From Lolium rigidum (Eukaryota > Streptophyta > Magnoliopsida > Poales > Poaceae), in contig NC_061514.1 in the NCBI RefSeq assembly GCF_022539505.1, forward strand, positions 36,299,769 to 36,363,768: DNA of 64,000 nt. Reading direction: 5' to 3'. Each line of letters starts with the position of its first letter. The stretch's first letter is position 1. The notes beneath the pieces were generated by a model. It was not told the DNA's origin. It did not search any database and saw only the letters and a list, made by a program, of their open reading frames with translations. A program made the translations under genes and the position numbers. Positions 21,805-35,558 of the stretch are shown here, one piece after another.

Positions 21805-23749
21805 TTGTAGTTCCACTAGTGTTGCCTCGGATTTGAGTTCTTATTAGCATATTCTGAGACTGAGCGCTGGATACGCAGTCTTGTCTAGGGGGACCTAGTT
21901 TTGGATTTACATTCGGCACCTAAAGGTATATTTGATGCACCTCCATGGGCTCCTAGCAGCGCATCCACTTTAGCCACCAAGAGCGCACCGGTTGGGGCTC
22001 ACTCGTCTCCACCGGTTGGTCCACGCGTCGCGTGAGGATAGGCCCACTCCAAAATATCTTCCGCATCGCCGGAACAGCTGGTCGTGTGAGGCAAAAGAAC
22101 CAAACCTAATCCCCTCCCTGTTCAATCCTCCCCAGATCCCTCCTGCTCGGCCTCGCGTCGCCGTAGTCTACATCCCCTGGCATCTCTCCTCTCCAATCCC
22201 TGCTCAAGTTCTTCTTTTCCGGTCTCACATCCTTATCCTCCTGATCCGACCCGCGGCAGAATACACATATAATCATGTTTGCATGGTACGGATGATGAAG
22301 ATGGGACCAGTTATGTTATGATATATTGCTACTTTGTCAAGGCGGTTATACCTACGGCCTCTGACCTATCCTTGCACACATATAGGCTTGTGGCATGAGC
22401 GTTTATCACATGTTGGAGAGCTATACATATGGCCTCTGACCTTTCAGCAATGCACACAACGCTGGATTCGTTATGGCCTCGGCCTGGCGTACCATGGAGT
22501 TGACTCAGTTGGGTGGCCCCCTAGATTTGTTGTAGTGATGGAAATTGTCGTGTCAACTGCTCTTGCCGGCATACCACACAAGTGTGTCAATTGATTTGGC
22601 ATATGGAGTTGTTTGTACATGTATGGTTATGGTTAAAGTTGTGAAACCCAAGATCTGTTAAATATTTTCAAAAATTCGTGTCCACGGCAACGGACGACTT
22701 AGATATCTGTGACTCGATCATAAAACATATCACACCTAATAACAATAACTTAACTAGTAAGATAGAACAATTAAAATATTAACAACTGAAAATTTCCAAC
22801 CATGTGAGTTTCTTGGGATTGTTTCCCCATAGGTTAAACCAGAGGATGATGAAAAGTAGTGTGATATGTTTGGTGGTTAAATAAAAAAAGCCAAATAGGT
22901 TCTCATGTGCTCTGTTACCTTGATCTATTAAATTCAAGCTGTAGCGCATCTCTATAGGGTTGCTTAGTATTTTGATGCTTCTTAAGTTCACCATACATTC
23001 CTATGATGATTGGTGTGTCTTCTTAAGTCATGTAGATTACCTTATTTACACACCTTTATTTATTTTTATTTCTCCCCAAATCCCTTGCCAAAAGAGGGTT
23101 TGCTGACACAAATGACGTTAGCAGGGATATACCTCCAGCTTGTCATGGGCAGGGATATATGGACATCACACGTTTATTTTTAGACTTCTTAGGCCCATTT
23201 GTAAAACTTGTTCTTATTAAGATGATATTTTTCTTTCATTGTTCTTTTATCTTCTTAATGTATCCTTTTTTTTTGTTAATCTTGGTTTGTTGGAGTCATT
23301 GTTGTATATGTTGTTTTGTAAGTTTTGTTGTCTATTATAAAGTTACTACTATTTCATCCGCATAGCGTGTATGTTTTGACATGCACATTACGCTTGGTGG
23401 GAGTCCTACCATCTATATCATGGGGTTTCTAGATGAGACGTTAGATCTGCAGAGTGCCGGTCCCGAGGTGTTACATATGGGCAGTGTGCGACTAGGTGGT
23501 GTAGGTGGGGGCATGTAGATAAAAAACCCCCATGATCGCTAAAAAATGCGGCCATGGTGGACCCTTGTCCGACATGACATGCGTTCCGAGGCGTGTTCAG
23601 ACACCCCAAGCCAACCCCATAGCTGGGGGCCAGGTCGGAGAAAACATATCCACTTGTAGAAGACAAATAAATCTGTTATATATAGCGTGATTTTGTCTCC
23701 AGACACCGATCAAACTATGTGGGGGCGATTAGGGTTGAAAGGGCATGGA
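21805..23749. other. No gene recognised
   Basis: A CT-rich tract at about 22110-22260 resembles a plant gene leader but no coding exon follows. A phrase around GGCCTCTGACCT occurs twice (about 22357 and 22432). The piece 23410-23650 is GC-richer without coding character. Confidence 0.45.
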
Positions 23750-26700
23750 TGTCTCATAGAGGGCGTGAATATGCAATTTAAAACTTGTACGATTAGGGCT
23801 TTAACAAATGCGGAATAAAACTATTATTTTATTAATCAAGCATAAACCCTATATGTTCACTAACAACTTATGCTAAACAAGACAAAAATAAGATAATATA
23901 AAGATATATAACTTAAAGAACAAAGGTTATCACAAAGTAAAGTGCATAAGTAAAGGATCTAGGGTAAAGACATAACCGAGGCACACAGAGATGACGACTT
24001 ATCTCGAAGTTCACACCCTTGCGGATCCTACTCTCCGTTGAAGCGGTGTGGAGGCACAAGGCTCCCTAGTCGCCACAATGGTTCACTGTGTTCTCCTTGA
24101 GCCTTCCCACACCAAAAGGGAACTCCTCTATCAATTATGGAACCCTTAACGATGGTCACCGAACCCGTACAAATTTTGAGCAATCTCGATAACATAATTG
24201 GAGGCTGTCAAGTAATCACCACCAAGGCCACATCCCGTGTAAGGTCCAAGGACCCAAGGGGAATAAGTTTCGGGAACAAGCACCAAAGGATACCTAGCTT
24301 ACAAACTTTCACCAATTGATTCTCCGGTGGGAACTCAAAACAATGAACCAAATGCAATGGAAAGAACACACAAGATGCTCAAATCCATATCTCCCAAATC
24401 CCACCAAAGAAACACAAGCCATGGAGGAATATGAGACTAAGAAGAAAGAGGATAACAACAAAGAACTCTGAGATCTAGATCCAAAGGTTTCCCTTCGCAA
24501 AGAAGAGGTATGGTTTGGTAAAAATGTAGATCTAGATCTCTTTTCTATTTTTTTCTCAAATAGATGAAAGAATCAAGGGAGGAATAGAGACAAAAGCAAG
24601 CTATAAAAAGTCAACAATGATGGGGGAATCTAAATGTTGTGGAGGAAACTTGCATGTCCAAACTGGACGGCGTTGGTCAGACTAGTTCGGCCGGGTCAGA
24701 CCACTATGACCCATTGGTCTGGTTCAAGGATATTTAGTCCAATTGAGTCGGGCCACTCTTTGACCGATTCCGGTGCAAAAGTAGAGGCTTCCAACCACTC
24801 ACTCGAGCTGAGGGGCTGGACCAATCCGTCCTCCCGGATCACTTCGAGTAGGAAGTCATCACAAACGGGAAATGCTGCCATTTCGGCATCCACACTCCGA
24901 ATTGATCTGGTCGGAATCGCAGCAAAAAGCTCTACAAAATGATGCAGAAAAACATCATAATAAAACCACAGAGGATAAAACATAAGGTGAAAGGTTTGAA
25001 CTCACTATAAAAGAGAACCGGGCTCGCCTAAAAAAACACAATATCTTGAGCATGGAAACTCTAATAAATATGAACCAATTTTTTTGTAAATAAAAGTATG
25101 ATGCAACAACAATAAAAAGTAGATAAAGTTGTGGAACCTCCCTAGTGGAAGAACCGGTAAAAACTCCTACAACGAAAACGCAACAAGTTTTTTTTATACA
25201 AAATCAGCTTTTGATGAACTAGCGATATTTTATCATCAAGATAACCACAACTCTAAATCCTCACATGAATAATATATGCAGATAACAACCAATAAATATG
25301 ATTCCAAGTATGTAAAGTTTTGAGCTCTATCCGAATTATACGATCAAAGTGCTCTCTCGAGAGTACCTCTTGATTATACGACTATAGATACTATTACCGA
25401 GTCTACAAACTAACGACATGAGACCGGTGATGCATGTAAAATACATAAATGAACTTTGTAGTTTATTGAACTAAAATCCTTATTATCTTGCAACTTTATT
25501 ATATTTATTGGGACTAACCTTATAATAGTTGTAAAAGTGCACAAGTTCTTTTTTTACACTTTGTTGTGTAGGAAAAACATGAATATGTAAGGAAATCCCT
25601 CATTATGGCGAAATCTGAAGTTTCTTGAAATCTTCCCTGCAGAATAAGCTTGGGGATGCCCATTCATCTCCCTCTTCTTTCAAGTATTTCAAGTATTATC
25701 ATCTCAAACTCATGTTTTAGTTTTACCTTCGTGTTCTCGTTTGTATTGTTTGTGAAAATCATGATCTTTGTTGCTTTGTTAGTTTAAGAACTTACATATA
25801 TTATAATATGTTGTTTATCTTAAGTGTGCATATTCCAAGAATAAATTACCAAGTTTTACCCATTAGGGTGTCTTAAAGTTTTGAAACAAAAGAGGAGTTG
25901 CTTATTTTTGCACGCTACATTTTAGTGCGTGTTTTTTCTATTTGTTGGAACTCCTAAAATCACGAAAAATTCATTGAAGCAGCAACTTTTCATCCTCTGT
26001 ATGCACATAAATTGGAAAAAATTCCTGACATGTTTAAGTGGTCGGATGGAACTCGTTTTGCTGCAGCTAAAAATTTGGACAGATTCTGCCTATTAGTGTT
26101 TGAGCCATTACTTTGGGTCCCAAAATGATTTGCCATGAATCTTTTGATATGCTAGGACACTATATTCTTGCTGTACTATCAAGGCATTTTTATGTCTTTG
26201 GTTTATATTGCAGTAATTATCCTACTTTTGTGCCACTAATGTCACCCCATAGAAAATAAATGGGATAAAATTTTGTGTTGAATTTTTTTTGTCAGAGAAT
26301 GTAGGAACACCACACCAAGATATATCCAAGAATGGTGAAGACCATAAGCTTGGTGATGCCTAAGGTACCCCACTAGACTCATTTTGAACTTTTGGTTTGC
26401 ACACTTCTAGATCTTTTTCCTAGCCAAAATTCTCAAGACAAGCTAAGACTTGTCTCCAAACACCTCAAACCAAAGATCCACCATACCTACCTATGTGGCA
26501 CTTGCTAATCCACATATAATATGTGTGCTATGCCTCCAAATACTTCAAAATATCTCTTTTGCATAGTTTTAAGCTCATGAGGAAGTAAGGCGTGTGGTGA
26601 TACCACTATGGAAAGTTATGTTTGAAAAATTATTAGTAGTTTGTTAAGTAGGAATCATGTTGACATGGGGAACACTTTCAACATTGCACCTAATTTGTTG

Positions 26701-28186
26701 TCATGTTTAAGCTTTTGGTTGCGGGTGATCATCTTGTGTCAAATAAAGGGCGTTATCATGCAAAAGACTCGAGTATGCATGTATTTTAGAGAAAAGCATT
26801 GGGCCGCTAATGGAAGCCATGTAAAACAATCATGGTGAAAGTTTGAAGCATGGGCATCATCAATATCCTTTCATAAAACAAAAGGAAAATAAAAGAAAGC
26901 ATACATTACAAGAGGATGTCCATTTGTGTGTTGTATTGTCTTCCCGATATGAATGGCCCACAAAAGTTGATATTATCCAATTTCATTGGGAACTTTGTAC
27001 AGGAGGCATGGAGGTACCCCTCTGTGATACTTGGTTACAACAATATGCATATGAAGAAGTTCTATGGTAATCCAAAGTTGAGTAGTATGAGGTGCGGTCG
27101 CTTGTACTAAGGGGTATGAGACATCCAACTTGTAAGATGTCAAGCTCATAAACCATAGAATCTCTAAAACAAAAGGTCTTGGAACTCCATCTTTACGATT
27201 GCCATTAACAAGAACTACATATCTCAAAACTTTATTTTATGTTGTAACTATGTTTTATTTTATTGGAAGACTAGCACATATGTTCCTTACTTACTTTCTG
27301 TTTTCCAAGAGTATAAAGAGTCAAAATAAAAGTATCCAAAAATAAAATAAACAAAAGAGTCTTCTAAAAAATTTATAGGTTCATCCAAGCATGCTTTATG
27401 GTCTATACTACTTTTCATTTGTTTGAACACAAGATCGTTGAACATGTTTTGTAGATTGTAAAAGATATCACTTTATAGCTCACTTACTTATTGTTATTCT
27501 TTAAGGATTGAAAACTTTGTATGAGAATGGAAATAAGCAAAGCAACAAACTCCAAAGTAAATGTTAGTTTTATCACATTTATGCTCGAGGACGAGCACAG
27601 GTTAAGCTTGGGATGTTGATGCATGTAAAATGCATAGATGACCTTTGTAGTTTATTATACTAAAACCTTATTACCTTTCAACTTTATTACATTTATTGGG
27701 ACTAACCTATTAATAGTTTTAAAAGTGCACAAGTTTTTGTTTTACACTTTTTTTTAGGAAACCCATGAATATGAAAGGAAATCCCTCGTTATGGCGAACT
27801 CTGAAGTTTTCTGAAATCTGTCACTGCAGAATACTTTTTAAAGATCGCCCAAAAAAGTATCTGAATATGGCCTTAAATGGAAGAATGATAGAAATAAAAG
27901 TTGTGTAGAATTTCCATACCTTTTGTTTGACATAAATAAACCTCAAACGGAGTTTGTATGCGAGTTTTGGACCCGTTTTACTAAAGAGTACAGCGGAAGT
28001 TTTGGGAACCCGAAAATTTGTGACGTGATTGACTCAATCTCTTTCCATACTTGAGGGATTCGGCCAAGCCTTGACTTTATGGGCTCATAAAGGACATAGG
28101 GGATTCCTACAAAGTTTCTAGAGATGTCAAAGAGCCCTTAGATCAAAGGGTCATCTATCCTATGGACAAGATTGCATCTCCACCTC

Positions 28187-28194
28187 TATATATT
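28187..28194 (+). promoter_or_regulatory. TATA box in 3' LTR of element A
   Basis: TATATATT follows CACCTC and precedes a GAGAGG leader, as expected for an LTR promoter. Confidence 0.55.
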
Positions 28195-30085
28195 GAGAGG
28201 AAACCCTACTTTTGGAGGCACCCATCCATTGTGACGAAAATCCCCAAAGGAGGGGGAGAACCTCCTCCACACCAGCATCAAATCCAAGGAAGAAGAAGGG
28301 GAAAGGGGGCGCTGCTCCCTAAGGTTGTCACCCCTCCAGGAGCTACCATCGCCGGCTGCCGAGCGCCGGCCCCCCGCCGCGTCCTGTGGCCGCCACCACG
28401 GGTATCATCATCGACATCTTCACCTTGGGGCTGCACCTCGTCATCAACATATATAGAACCTCGTCATCATATCCCTACTATAATATCTTGGCAAACATGA
28501 CGTGTGATGTAATCTATTATTTTCCCATGATCTATTGTGTCTTTGCGTCTTTGTTTGAGTAGTTACTTGTTCATGTCAATTATAATATAATTTGTTGTTG
28601 GTTGCATACAAGTATATGTTGTATTTTATGACGATATTGTTGTACTAACATATGGATGCACATATATGTGGGGGACACACAAGGTTGTCACCGTTCATGA
28701 TGATAGGATGAGGAATAGCCGGAGTTTGACAGAATCCGAATCCCAAGTCTTAGAGATACATGTTGTATTAATTCATGGTTAATCAACAATGGTATTATCA
28801 TGCCGGCCTTAGATCTAAATATGGTGGTTAGACTTTATGTCTTAATAATTCTCTTGTTTGCTCTTAATTGGCTTTGGGGTCAATCACTAGGGGTGTATTT
28901 GCTCATTCATATGGCTGCACCTATTCATGGCTCTTCCTTAGAAGAAACACTAAAAGGACTATACTGAGATTCACTAATTATGACAACCACACAAATGAAA
29001 TAGAAATTTGCCTAAGCACTTGCTCCCTTAGGTTACTTCACCTTACTCCACTTCACCTCACAACCTTTACTTTACTTGCACTAGTTTTACTTCCTACAAT
29101 TATTTCCAGTACTTTACAGTTTCTAGTTAGTACAAAAAACAACCACACACACTATAGTCCCTAGCTTTGCATAGAAGGCCATATAAGTGGGTTATAGGGC
29201 TTTAGAGAATAGATAGTTGATGACCCACAAGTATAGGGGGTGTATCGTAGTACTTTCGATAAACAAGAGTGTCGAACCCAACGAGGAGCAGAAGGTGTTG
29301 ACGAGCAGTTTTGATCGAGGATTCACTGTAACACTAGCAAACAGGTTTGCAGGGGTATTTGGTATTGCAGATAAATAAAACAGGAGTAAATAAAATGTAG
29401 TAGTAATAACTGCAGCGAGTGGCCCAATCCTTTTTAGAGCAAAGGACAAGCCGGTTGTTTTACTTATGATGACCAAACGTTCCTGAGAACACACGAGAAT
29501 TACATCAAGTGCTTTCGCTTCACATAGCTGAATAATATTCAATGGTTTGGTAAGTGTTGTTTGGGTGAACCTATGCTAATGTACTACCCCATACTTGGAA
29601 TAATACATACTTGTGATTATACCTCTTGCAAGCATCCTCAACTACAAGAAAGTAATTAAGATAAATCTAACCACAGCCTTAAACTCTGGGATCCTACAGT
29701 CCCTCGTGCACCGGTTTCCTAATGGGGGTTTAGGTTTCTATCGCTCCCACAACCCCACAATTAGTAGCCAAATACAAGATGCATTCCCCTAGGCCCATAA
29801 AGGTGAAGTATCATGTAGTCGACGTTCACATGACACCACTAGAAGAATAGCACCACAACTTAAATATCAAATCATTGCATATTACTCAACATAGTTCCAC
29901 TAATAATAGCATGACTTCTCCCATGTCCCCAAGAACTAAACGAACTACTCACGAGACATCATATGGATCATAATCATAGGTGATATAATGATAAATAACA
30001 ATCTGGACATAAACCTTAATTCAGTGGTTTCATTCAATAGCATCAACTACAAGGAGTAATCAACACCGGGAATGTTTCCCCTATT

Positions 30086-30830
30086 GGCCAACAAAATGTC
30101 ATTCATGTGGGCTTGGTGCAGATTGGACCTGTCTTTCCCCCACAAATTATTATTGAAAGACTTATCAGTGTAGCACTTCCTCACTCTTTCTTCTCAGCTG
30201 TTCCCAAGCCTTTCAACTGCTTGCCCATTTAGTCAGCTTTTCTCACTGACCAGGAGCTTTTGTTTAAGGGAAAGTTTTCCTTGTCCCTTGGGATTACACA
30301 TGCACAGGTTTGTACTGAAAATAGGGCTCTGCTGCCTAGGAGGAGGCAGGTTGCAAGATTGTTGGAGTTTGATGATGTCCCTGAGGATGAGCAGACACAA
30401 GAAATAGACCCACCACTATTCTCTGCTTCTCCAATGCAGTCTGTGATCAGAAAGAAAAAGGGGGAGGGCCAAGAAGTATGAGCCTGCTCTTGTGGACACA
30501 ACATACAGAAGGAGCACCAGGAGTTGCACAAAGAGGTATGGACAAAGAGCCTGTCTCAATGTCTGATACCGTTGCTCGTCCAAGGAAGAAAGGAAAGCTA
30601 CAGAAAAAAAGATAACACAAGACAGTCTTGTCCCAGATGCAGAATCTAAGCAAGCTGCGGATGACCATCATGAGGCTGATAGTTCAGTCCAAATTCCACC
30701 AGAGAAACCAGTGCACATCATGCAGCGTGTGGGGGTTGCTCTGGGTATTGATCCAACTATGCTCACTGAGGAGAAGCTTAAGGCTCCCTCCAAGGACAAG
30801 GGTACCAAGGAGGTTTCCAATGATGAGTGA
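30086..30830 (+). pseudogene. LINE C ORF1 (nucleic-acid-binding protein) C-terminal remnant
   Basis: The frame starting at the truncation point reads GQQNVIHVGLVQIGPVFPPQ and continues to a stop at about 30230. Later pieces are LSLGITHAQVCTENRALLP, DDVPEDEQTQEIDPPLFSAS and a basic RKKKGEG patch. After a frame change come KYEPALVDTTYRRSTRSC and finally HIMQRVGVALGIDP with a stop at 30828-30830. This layout (acidic linker, basic patch, conserved C-terminus just upstream of ORF2) fits plant LINE ORF1 proteins, which coat the RNA. At least one internal stop and two frame changes are present. Confidence 0.65.
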
Positions 30831-31079
30831 AGATGAAGTGAAGGGAATCTGCTACATCTACAATAGTGTTTTGGGTCATAATTTTAGTTCTTTCTGTTCT
30901 GTAATGAAGAATGACCAGCACTTGTTATTTTGGCACTGGGATATGTGTTTTATTTTGTGCACATGCTGTCAGTTATGTCAGTATGCAAGACATAGTGTTA
31001 CTATTTGTGGCAGTGGGGTTGTGCTCCTATGCTTTTTAATGTCACCTTCATATTGCATGTTTTAATGTGTCCTACACAA

Positions 31080-32681
31080 ATGAGAAAGTGGAGGATTTTG
31101 TGTTGGAATATCAGAGGGCTTAATGCAGAAAATCACCAAAGAGCTTTAAGGTCTAAAATTGAAGAAAGTCAATGCTCTATTGTTTGCATACAAGAAACTA
31201 AATGTGAACATATTGATCACAAATTTATTAGAGAATTTTGCCCTAAGAGATTTGATACTTTTGTTTGCTCTCCCTTTGTGGGTGCATTTGGGGGCATTTT
31301 GGTCATATGGAATTCCTCTATTTTCACTGGTGTTTTGGTGGGAATTCAGAGGTTTGCTGTGATTGTTAATTTTACTTCAGTCCATAATAATGAGAGTTGG
31401 AATTTGGTATCAGTTTATGGTCCATGTCAGGGAGTGATGCGTGATAACTTTGTGTCTTGGCTATATGCTTTGCAAATACCTGTGGGAAGTAACTGGTTGT
31501 TCCTTGGGGATTTTAACTTTATTAGATCAGAGGAGAATAGAAATAAACCAGGTGGAGATGTCAATGATATGTTTTTGTTTAATGAAATTATTGGGCACCT
31601 GGGTCTGCTAGAATTGCCACTTAAAGGAAGAAGATTCACTTGGTCAAATATGCAATCACAACCTCTGCTTGAACAGCTTGATTGGTTCTTCACTGGTGCA
31701 GAGTGGATCTCAGTATATCCAAACACAACTGACATGCCACCTGCAAACACTGCTTCCGATCATGTGCCTTGTGTTGTCAACATTGATACTTTCATTCCAA
31801 AGGCTTCAATTTTCATGTTTGAGAATTTTTGGGTGGATCAGCTAGGATTCATGGATTGTGTGAAGCAACCTTGGGAAGTAGAATCCACCAAAATCTATAG
31901 CTCTGCCATTATTGCCTCTAAATTTAAAGCCCTTCGATATGCATTAAAGCACTGGCACATGAATCTGTCACAGTTGAACTTATGCATTCAACATTGTAAT
32001 AAAGCTATATTGATATTGGATAATTTGGAAGAACAGAGGCCTCTTTTTCTCACTGAATTCAATTTCAGGAAAATTGTTAAGTTGCATTTGGAAAAGTTGT
32101 TGCAAATTGAGTGTAATTATTGGAGAAAAAGAGGCACCATTAGATGGATAAAAGTGGCGGAAGATAATACTAAATTTTTTCATGCTATGGCTACTCAGAG
32201 AAATAGAAGAAACACAATCTCCATGCTCAGGGCAGAAGATGGTAGGTTGGTAGATGATCATGCTGAGATGGCAAGTTTGCTTTGGTCTAACTACAGAGAT
32301 AGAATGGGACACTCTGAGGGCATTAATATGCAGTTTGATTTATCCAGGTTGATTACTAGAGTGCAAGGTCTGGAGGATATTTCCCAACCCTTTCTGCAGG
32401 AAGAAATTGATTTAGTTCTTAAGCAGATGCCACATGATAAATCACCAGGACCAGATGGTTTTACTATACTTTTTCTTAAAAGGTGCGGACCCATAATAAA
32501 GAAAGATTTTCTCAAACTCATTCAAGATTTTCATGAGGGTACTTTGCAGTTGCAGAATATCAATGAATCTTTTATTACTCTAGTACCTAAGGTGCATAGC
32601 CCTGAAAGTGTGAATGATTATAGGCCAATTTCTCTCACCAATGTTTGTCTCAAATTTTTTACAAAGCTTGTTGCCAAATAG
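31080..32681 (+). pseudogene. LINE C ORF2, endonuclease and first part of reverse transcriptase
   Basis: The natural start is ATG 31080 (MRKWRILCWNIRGLN), the usual beginning of plant LINE ORF2. The apurinic-type endonuclease domain occupies about residues 1-230. Its catalytic motifs are visible: Glu in CIQETK, Asp and Asn in LGDFN, and the terminal SDH in TASDHVP. The linker is followed by reverse transcriptase motifs LVPK and DYRPISLTN, preceded by DKSPGPDGF. The frame ends at TAG 32679-32681 because of a one-base change in the AAA run at 32677-32679. Reading continues in another frame from about 32680. Confidence 0.85.
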
Positions 32682-33329
32682 ATTTCAGCAGAGAATTCTT
32701 TCCTGTGTGCATAAAAATCAATATGGGTTTATTAAGAGCAGAACCATTCAGGATTGTGTTGCATGGACTTTTGAGTATCTGTTTCAGTGCCATGGCTCTA
32801 AGAAACCACTAGTGATTATGAAGCTGGATTTTGCCAAAGCCTTTGACACAATTGAGCATGACGCAGTTATTCAAGTTATGAAACATATGGGGTTTGATGA
32901 CAGAACAGTGAAGTGGGTCAGGGATATACTCTCCTTAGGAACATCAAAAAAATTGATGAATGGAGTGCGAGGAAAACAATTTGCTTGTAAGAGGGGGATC
33001 AGACAAGGGGATCCTTTGTCTCCAATTTTATATGTGCTTGGTTCAGAATTACTACAGCTGGTGGTAAATGATGCACTTAGACAAGGACACCTCTCTCTTC
33101 CAATTGATGTAGGTGATCCTGACTACCCAGTAATACAATATGCAGATGACACTCTTCTTATCTTGCCAGCTGAAATAGAACAAGTGAATGCTTTGAAGGA
33201 AATATTGCATAAGTTCTCTACATCTACTGGGCTCAAAGTGAATTATCATAAATCTAGTATGGCCCCAATTAATGTGCCAGATGAGTTGGTTCAGCAATTG
33301 GCTTCAGACTTTGGTTGTCAGGTGGCCAC
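32680..33329 (+). pseudogene. LINE C ORF2, reverse transcriptase core
   Basis: Continuing after the frameshift, this part carries KLDFAKAFDT (the first catalytic Asp of the polymerase), RGIRQGDPLSPIL, and the signature QYADDTLLI with the two further Asp residues. It also carries the GLKVNYHKS motif of the palm. It is cut at 33329 by element D. The frame lines up with the LINE sequence that resumes at 39610 once D and one TSD copy are discounted. Confidence 0.85.
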
Positions 33330-34773
33330 TGATACGTCTCCAACGTATCGATAATTTCTTGTGTTCCATGCCACATTATTGATGTTATCTACATGTTATA
33401 TGCACACTTTATGTCATATTCGTGCATTTTCTGGAACTAACCTATTAACAAGATGCCGAAGTGCCGGTTCTCGTTTTCTGTCTGTTTTTGGTTTCGAAAT
33501 CCTAGTAACGAAATATTCTCGGAATCGGACGAAATCAACGCCCGGGTTCCTATTTTACCCGGAAGCATCCGGAACACACGAGAACCGCCGGAGAAGGGGG
33601 CAGGGCCACCACACCACACCCCGGCGCGGCCAAGGGGGGCGCGCCCCTAGGGTGTGGGCCCCCCGAAGCCCTCCTGCGCCGCCTCTCCGCCTATATAAAG
33701 CCCCCGACCTAAAAACCTCGGGGCGTTCGACGAAAACCACGAAACCTTCCGCAGCCGCCGCCATCGCGAAGCCAAGATCCGGGGGACAGGAGTCTCTGTT
33801 CCGGCACCCTGCCGGAGCGGGGAAGTGCCCCCGGAAGGCTTCTCCATCGACACCGCTGCCATCTCCACCGCCATCTTCATCACCGCTGCTCCTCCCATGA
33901 GGAGGGAGTAGTTCTCCATCGAGGCTCGGGGCTGTACCGGTAGCTATGTGGTTAATCTCTCTCCATGTACTTCAATACAATGATCTCATGAGCTGCTTTA
34001 CATGATTGAGATTCATATGAGTTTTGTATCACAATTCATCTATGTGCTACTCTAGTGATGTTATTAAAGTAGTTCTATTCCTCCCTGCACGTGTGTAAAG
34101 GTGACTAGTGTGTGCACCGTGTGGTTCTTGTCGTAGGCTATGATCATGATCTCTTGTAGATTGTGGAGTTAATTATCATTATGATGGTATTGATGTGATC
34201 TATTTGGTTATGTTGATCTATCTTGCACTAAAGGTTACTTAAATATGAACAAATTGTGGAGCTTGTTAACTCCGGCATTGAGGGTTCGTGTAATCCTACG
34301 CAATGCGTTCATCATCCAACAAAAGTGTAGAGTATGCATTTATCTATTCTCGTTATGTGATCAATGTTGAGAGTGTCCACTAGTGAAAGTGTAATCCCTA
34401 GGCCTTGTTCCTAAATATCGCTATCGCTGCTTGTTTACTCGTTTTATCGCGTTACTACTCGCTGCATTACTATCGCTTGTTTACTCGTCCTGGGCAAAGC
34501 ACTTTTCCGGTGCCGTTGCTACTGCTTATTCATACCACCTGTATTTCACTATCTCTTCGCCGAACTAGTGCACCTATTAGGTGTGTTGGGGACACAAGAG
34601 ACTTCTTGCTTTGTGGTTGCGGGGTTGCATGAGAGGGATATCTTTGACCTCTTCCTCCCCGAGTTCGATAAACCTTGGGTATCCACTTAAGGGAAACTTG
34701 ATGCTGTTCTACAAACCTCTCGCTCTTGGAGGCCCAACACTGTCTACAAGAATAGAAGCTCCCGTAGACATCA
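33330..34773 (+). repeat. 5' LTR of D
   Basis: It starts TGATACGTCTCCAACGTATC and ends CGTAGACATCA. It includes a TATA box at 33692 and a GC-rich leader. Two purine/pyrimidine tracts near 34900 in the following leader resemble each other (TCGGGTAAAGTA). Confidence 0.9.
33692..33699 (+). promoter_or_regulatory. TATA box in D 5' LTR
   Basis: TATATAAA, followed by GCCCCCGACCTAAAA. The same motif sits at the corresponding place in the other three LTRs of this family. Confidence 0.7.
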
Positions 34774-34782
34774 AGCACTTTT

Positions 34783-34802
34783 TCCGGCGCCGTTGTCGGG
34801 AG
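34783..34802 (+). other. Primer-binding site of D (tRNA-Asp type)
   Basis: CCGGCGCCGTTGTCGGG follows the LTR by about ten bases. It matches the complement of the 3' end of plant tRNA-Asp except for a C in place of the expected T at the start and a T/C difference inside. Confidence 0.65.
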
Positions 34803-34936
34803 GAAAGGTAAAAGGCTCTCATACTACGGTCTCGGGTAAAGTATTTTTCTGGCACCGTCGTGTGTGTGCTCGAAGCTATTTCCTTTAGATCCTGCAATTG
34901 CATCTTGTTGTTTCTTGTTTACACTAGTTTGGCATA

Positions 34937-35558
34937 ATGTACAAGAGTGAGCTTCTTATTCTATTTCCTGATTTAAAACATGGATTGTTTGATGCGAAAA
35001 TTAAAAAACCTATGGAATCTTATTTGCATGCTCGGTAGTAATATTAGTATGAACGCCTTGAACACCATTGTTGATAATAATATAGAAAGTTCTAAGCTTG
35101 GGGAAGCTGGTTTTCATGATCTTTTTAGTCCCCCAAGCATTGAGGAGAAAATTTTCTTTGATGATACTTTGCCCCCTATTTCTGATGATGATAATGATAG
35201 TGGTCTTTTTGTGCCACCTACTATGGAGAGTAATAATTTTATGCATGAGACTCATGATAAGAATGCTTTATGTGATAGTTATATTGTTGAGTTTGCTCAT
35301 GTTGCTACTGAAAGTTATTATGAGAGAGGAAAATATGGTTGTAGAAATTTTCATGTTACTAAAATGCCTCTCTATGTGCTGAAATTTTTGAAGCTACACT
35401 TGTTTTATCTTCCTATGCTTGTTACTTTGCTCTTCATGAACTTGTTTATTTACAAGATTCCTATGCATAGGAAGCATGTTAGACTTAAATGTGTTTTGAA
35501 TTTGCCTCTTGATGCTCTCTTTTGCTTCAAATACTATTTCTTGCGAGTGCATCATTAA
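34937..35558 (+). pseudogene. Private ORF of the D/F family, copy in D (one frameshift)
   Basis: ATG 34937 opens a protein beginning MYKSELLILFPDLKHGLFDA. It shifts frame by one extra base at CTCG 35031-35034, then continues from about 35035 to the stop at 35556-35558. The central part is acidic (SIEEKIFFDDTLPP, SDDDNDSG). The C-terminal third is hydrophobic and basic (YVLKFLKLHLFYLPMLVTLL, then a Lys/Arg-His stretch), compatible with a membrane segment. It occupies the place of gag but has no zinc knuckle or other gag motif. Copy F shares the same protein, with a segment of about 40 extra residues in the middle. Function is unknown. The extra base lies at a CTG-type site where repeat copies differ systematically, so the ORF may be intact in the real genome. 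Confidence 0.6.

Noticed and set aside
33361..33919. Long open frames on both strands inside the D 5' LTR (and the equivalents at 38265-38751, 43338-43892, 48631-49091)
   Set aside because: They recur at the same place in every LTR copy, cover the promoter and GC-rich leader, differ in frame and length among copies, and match no protein family.
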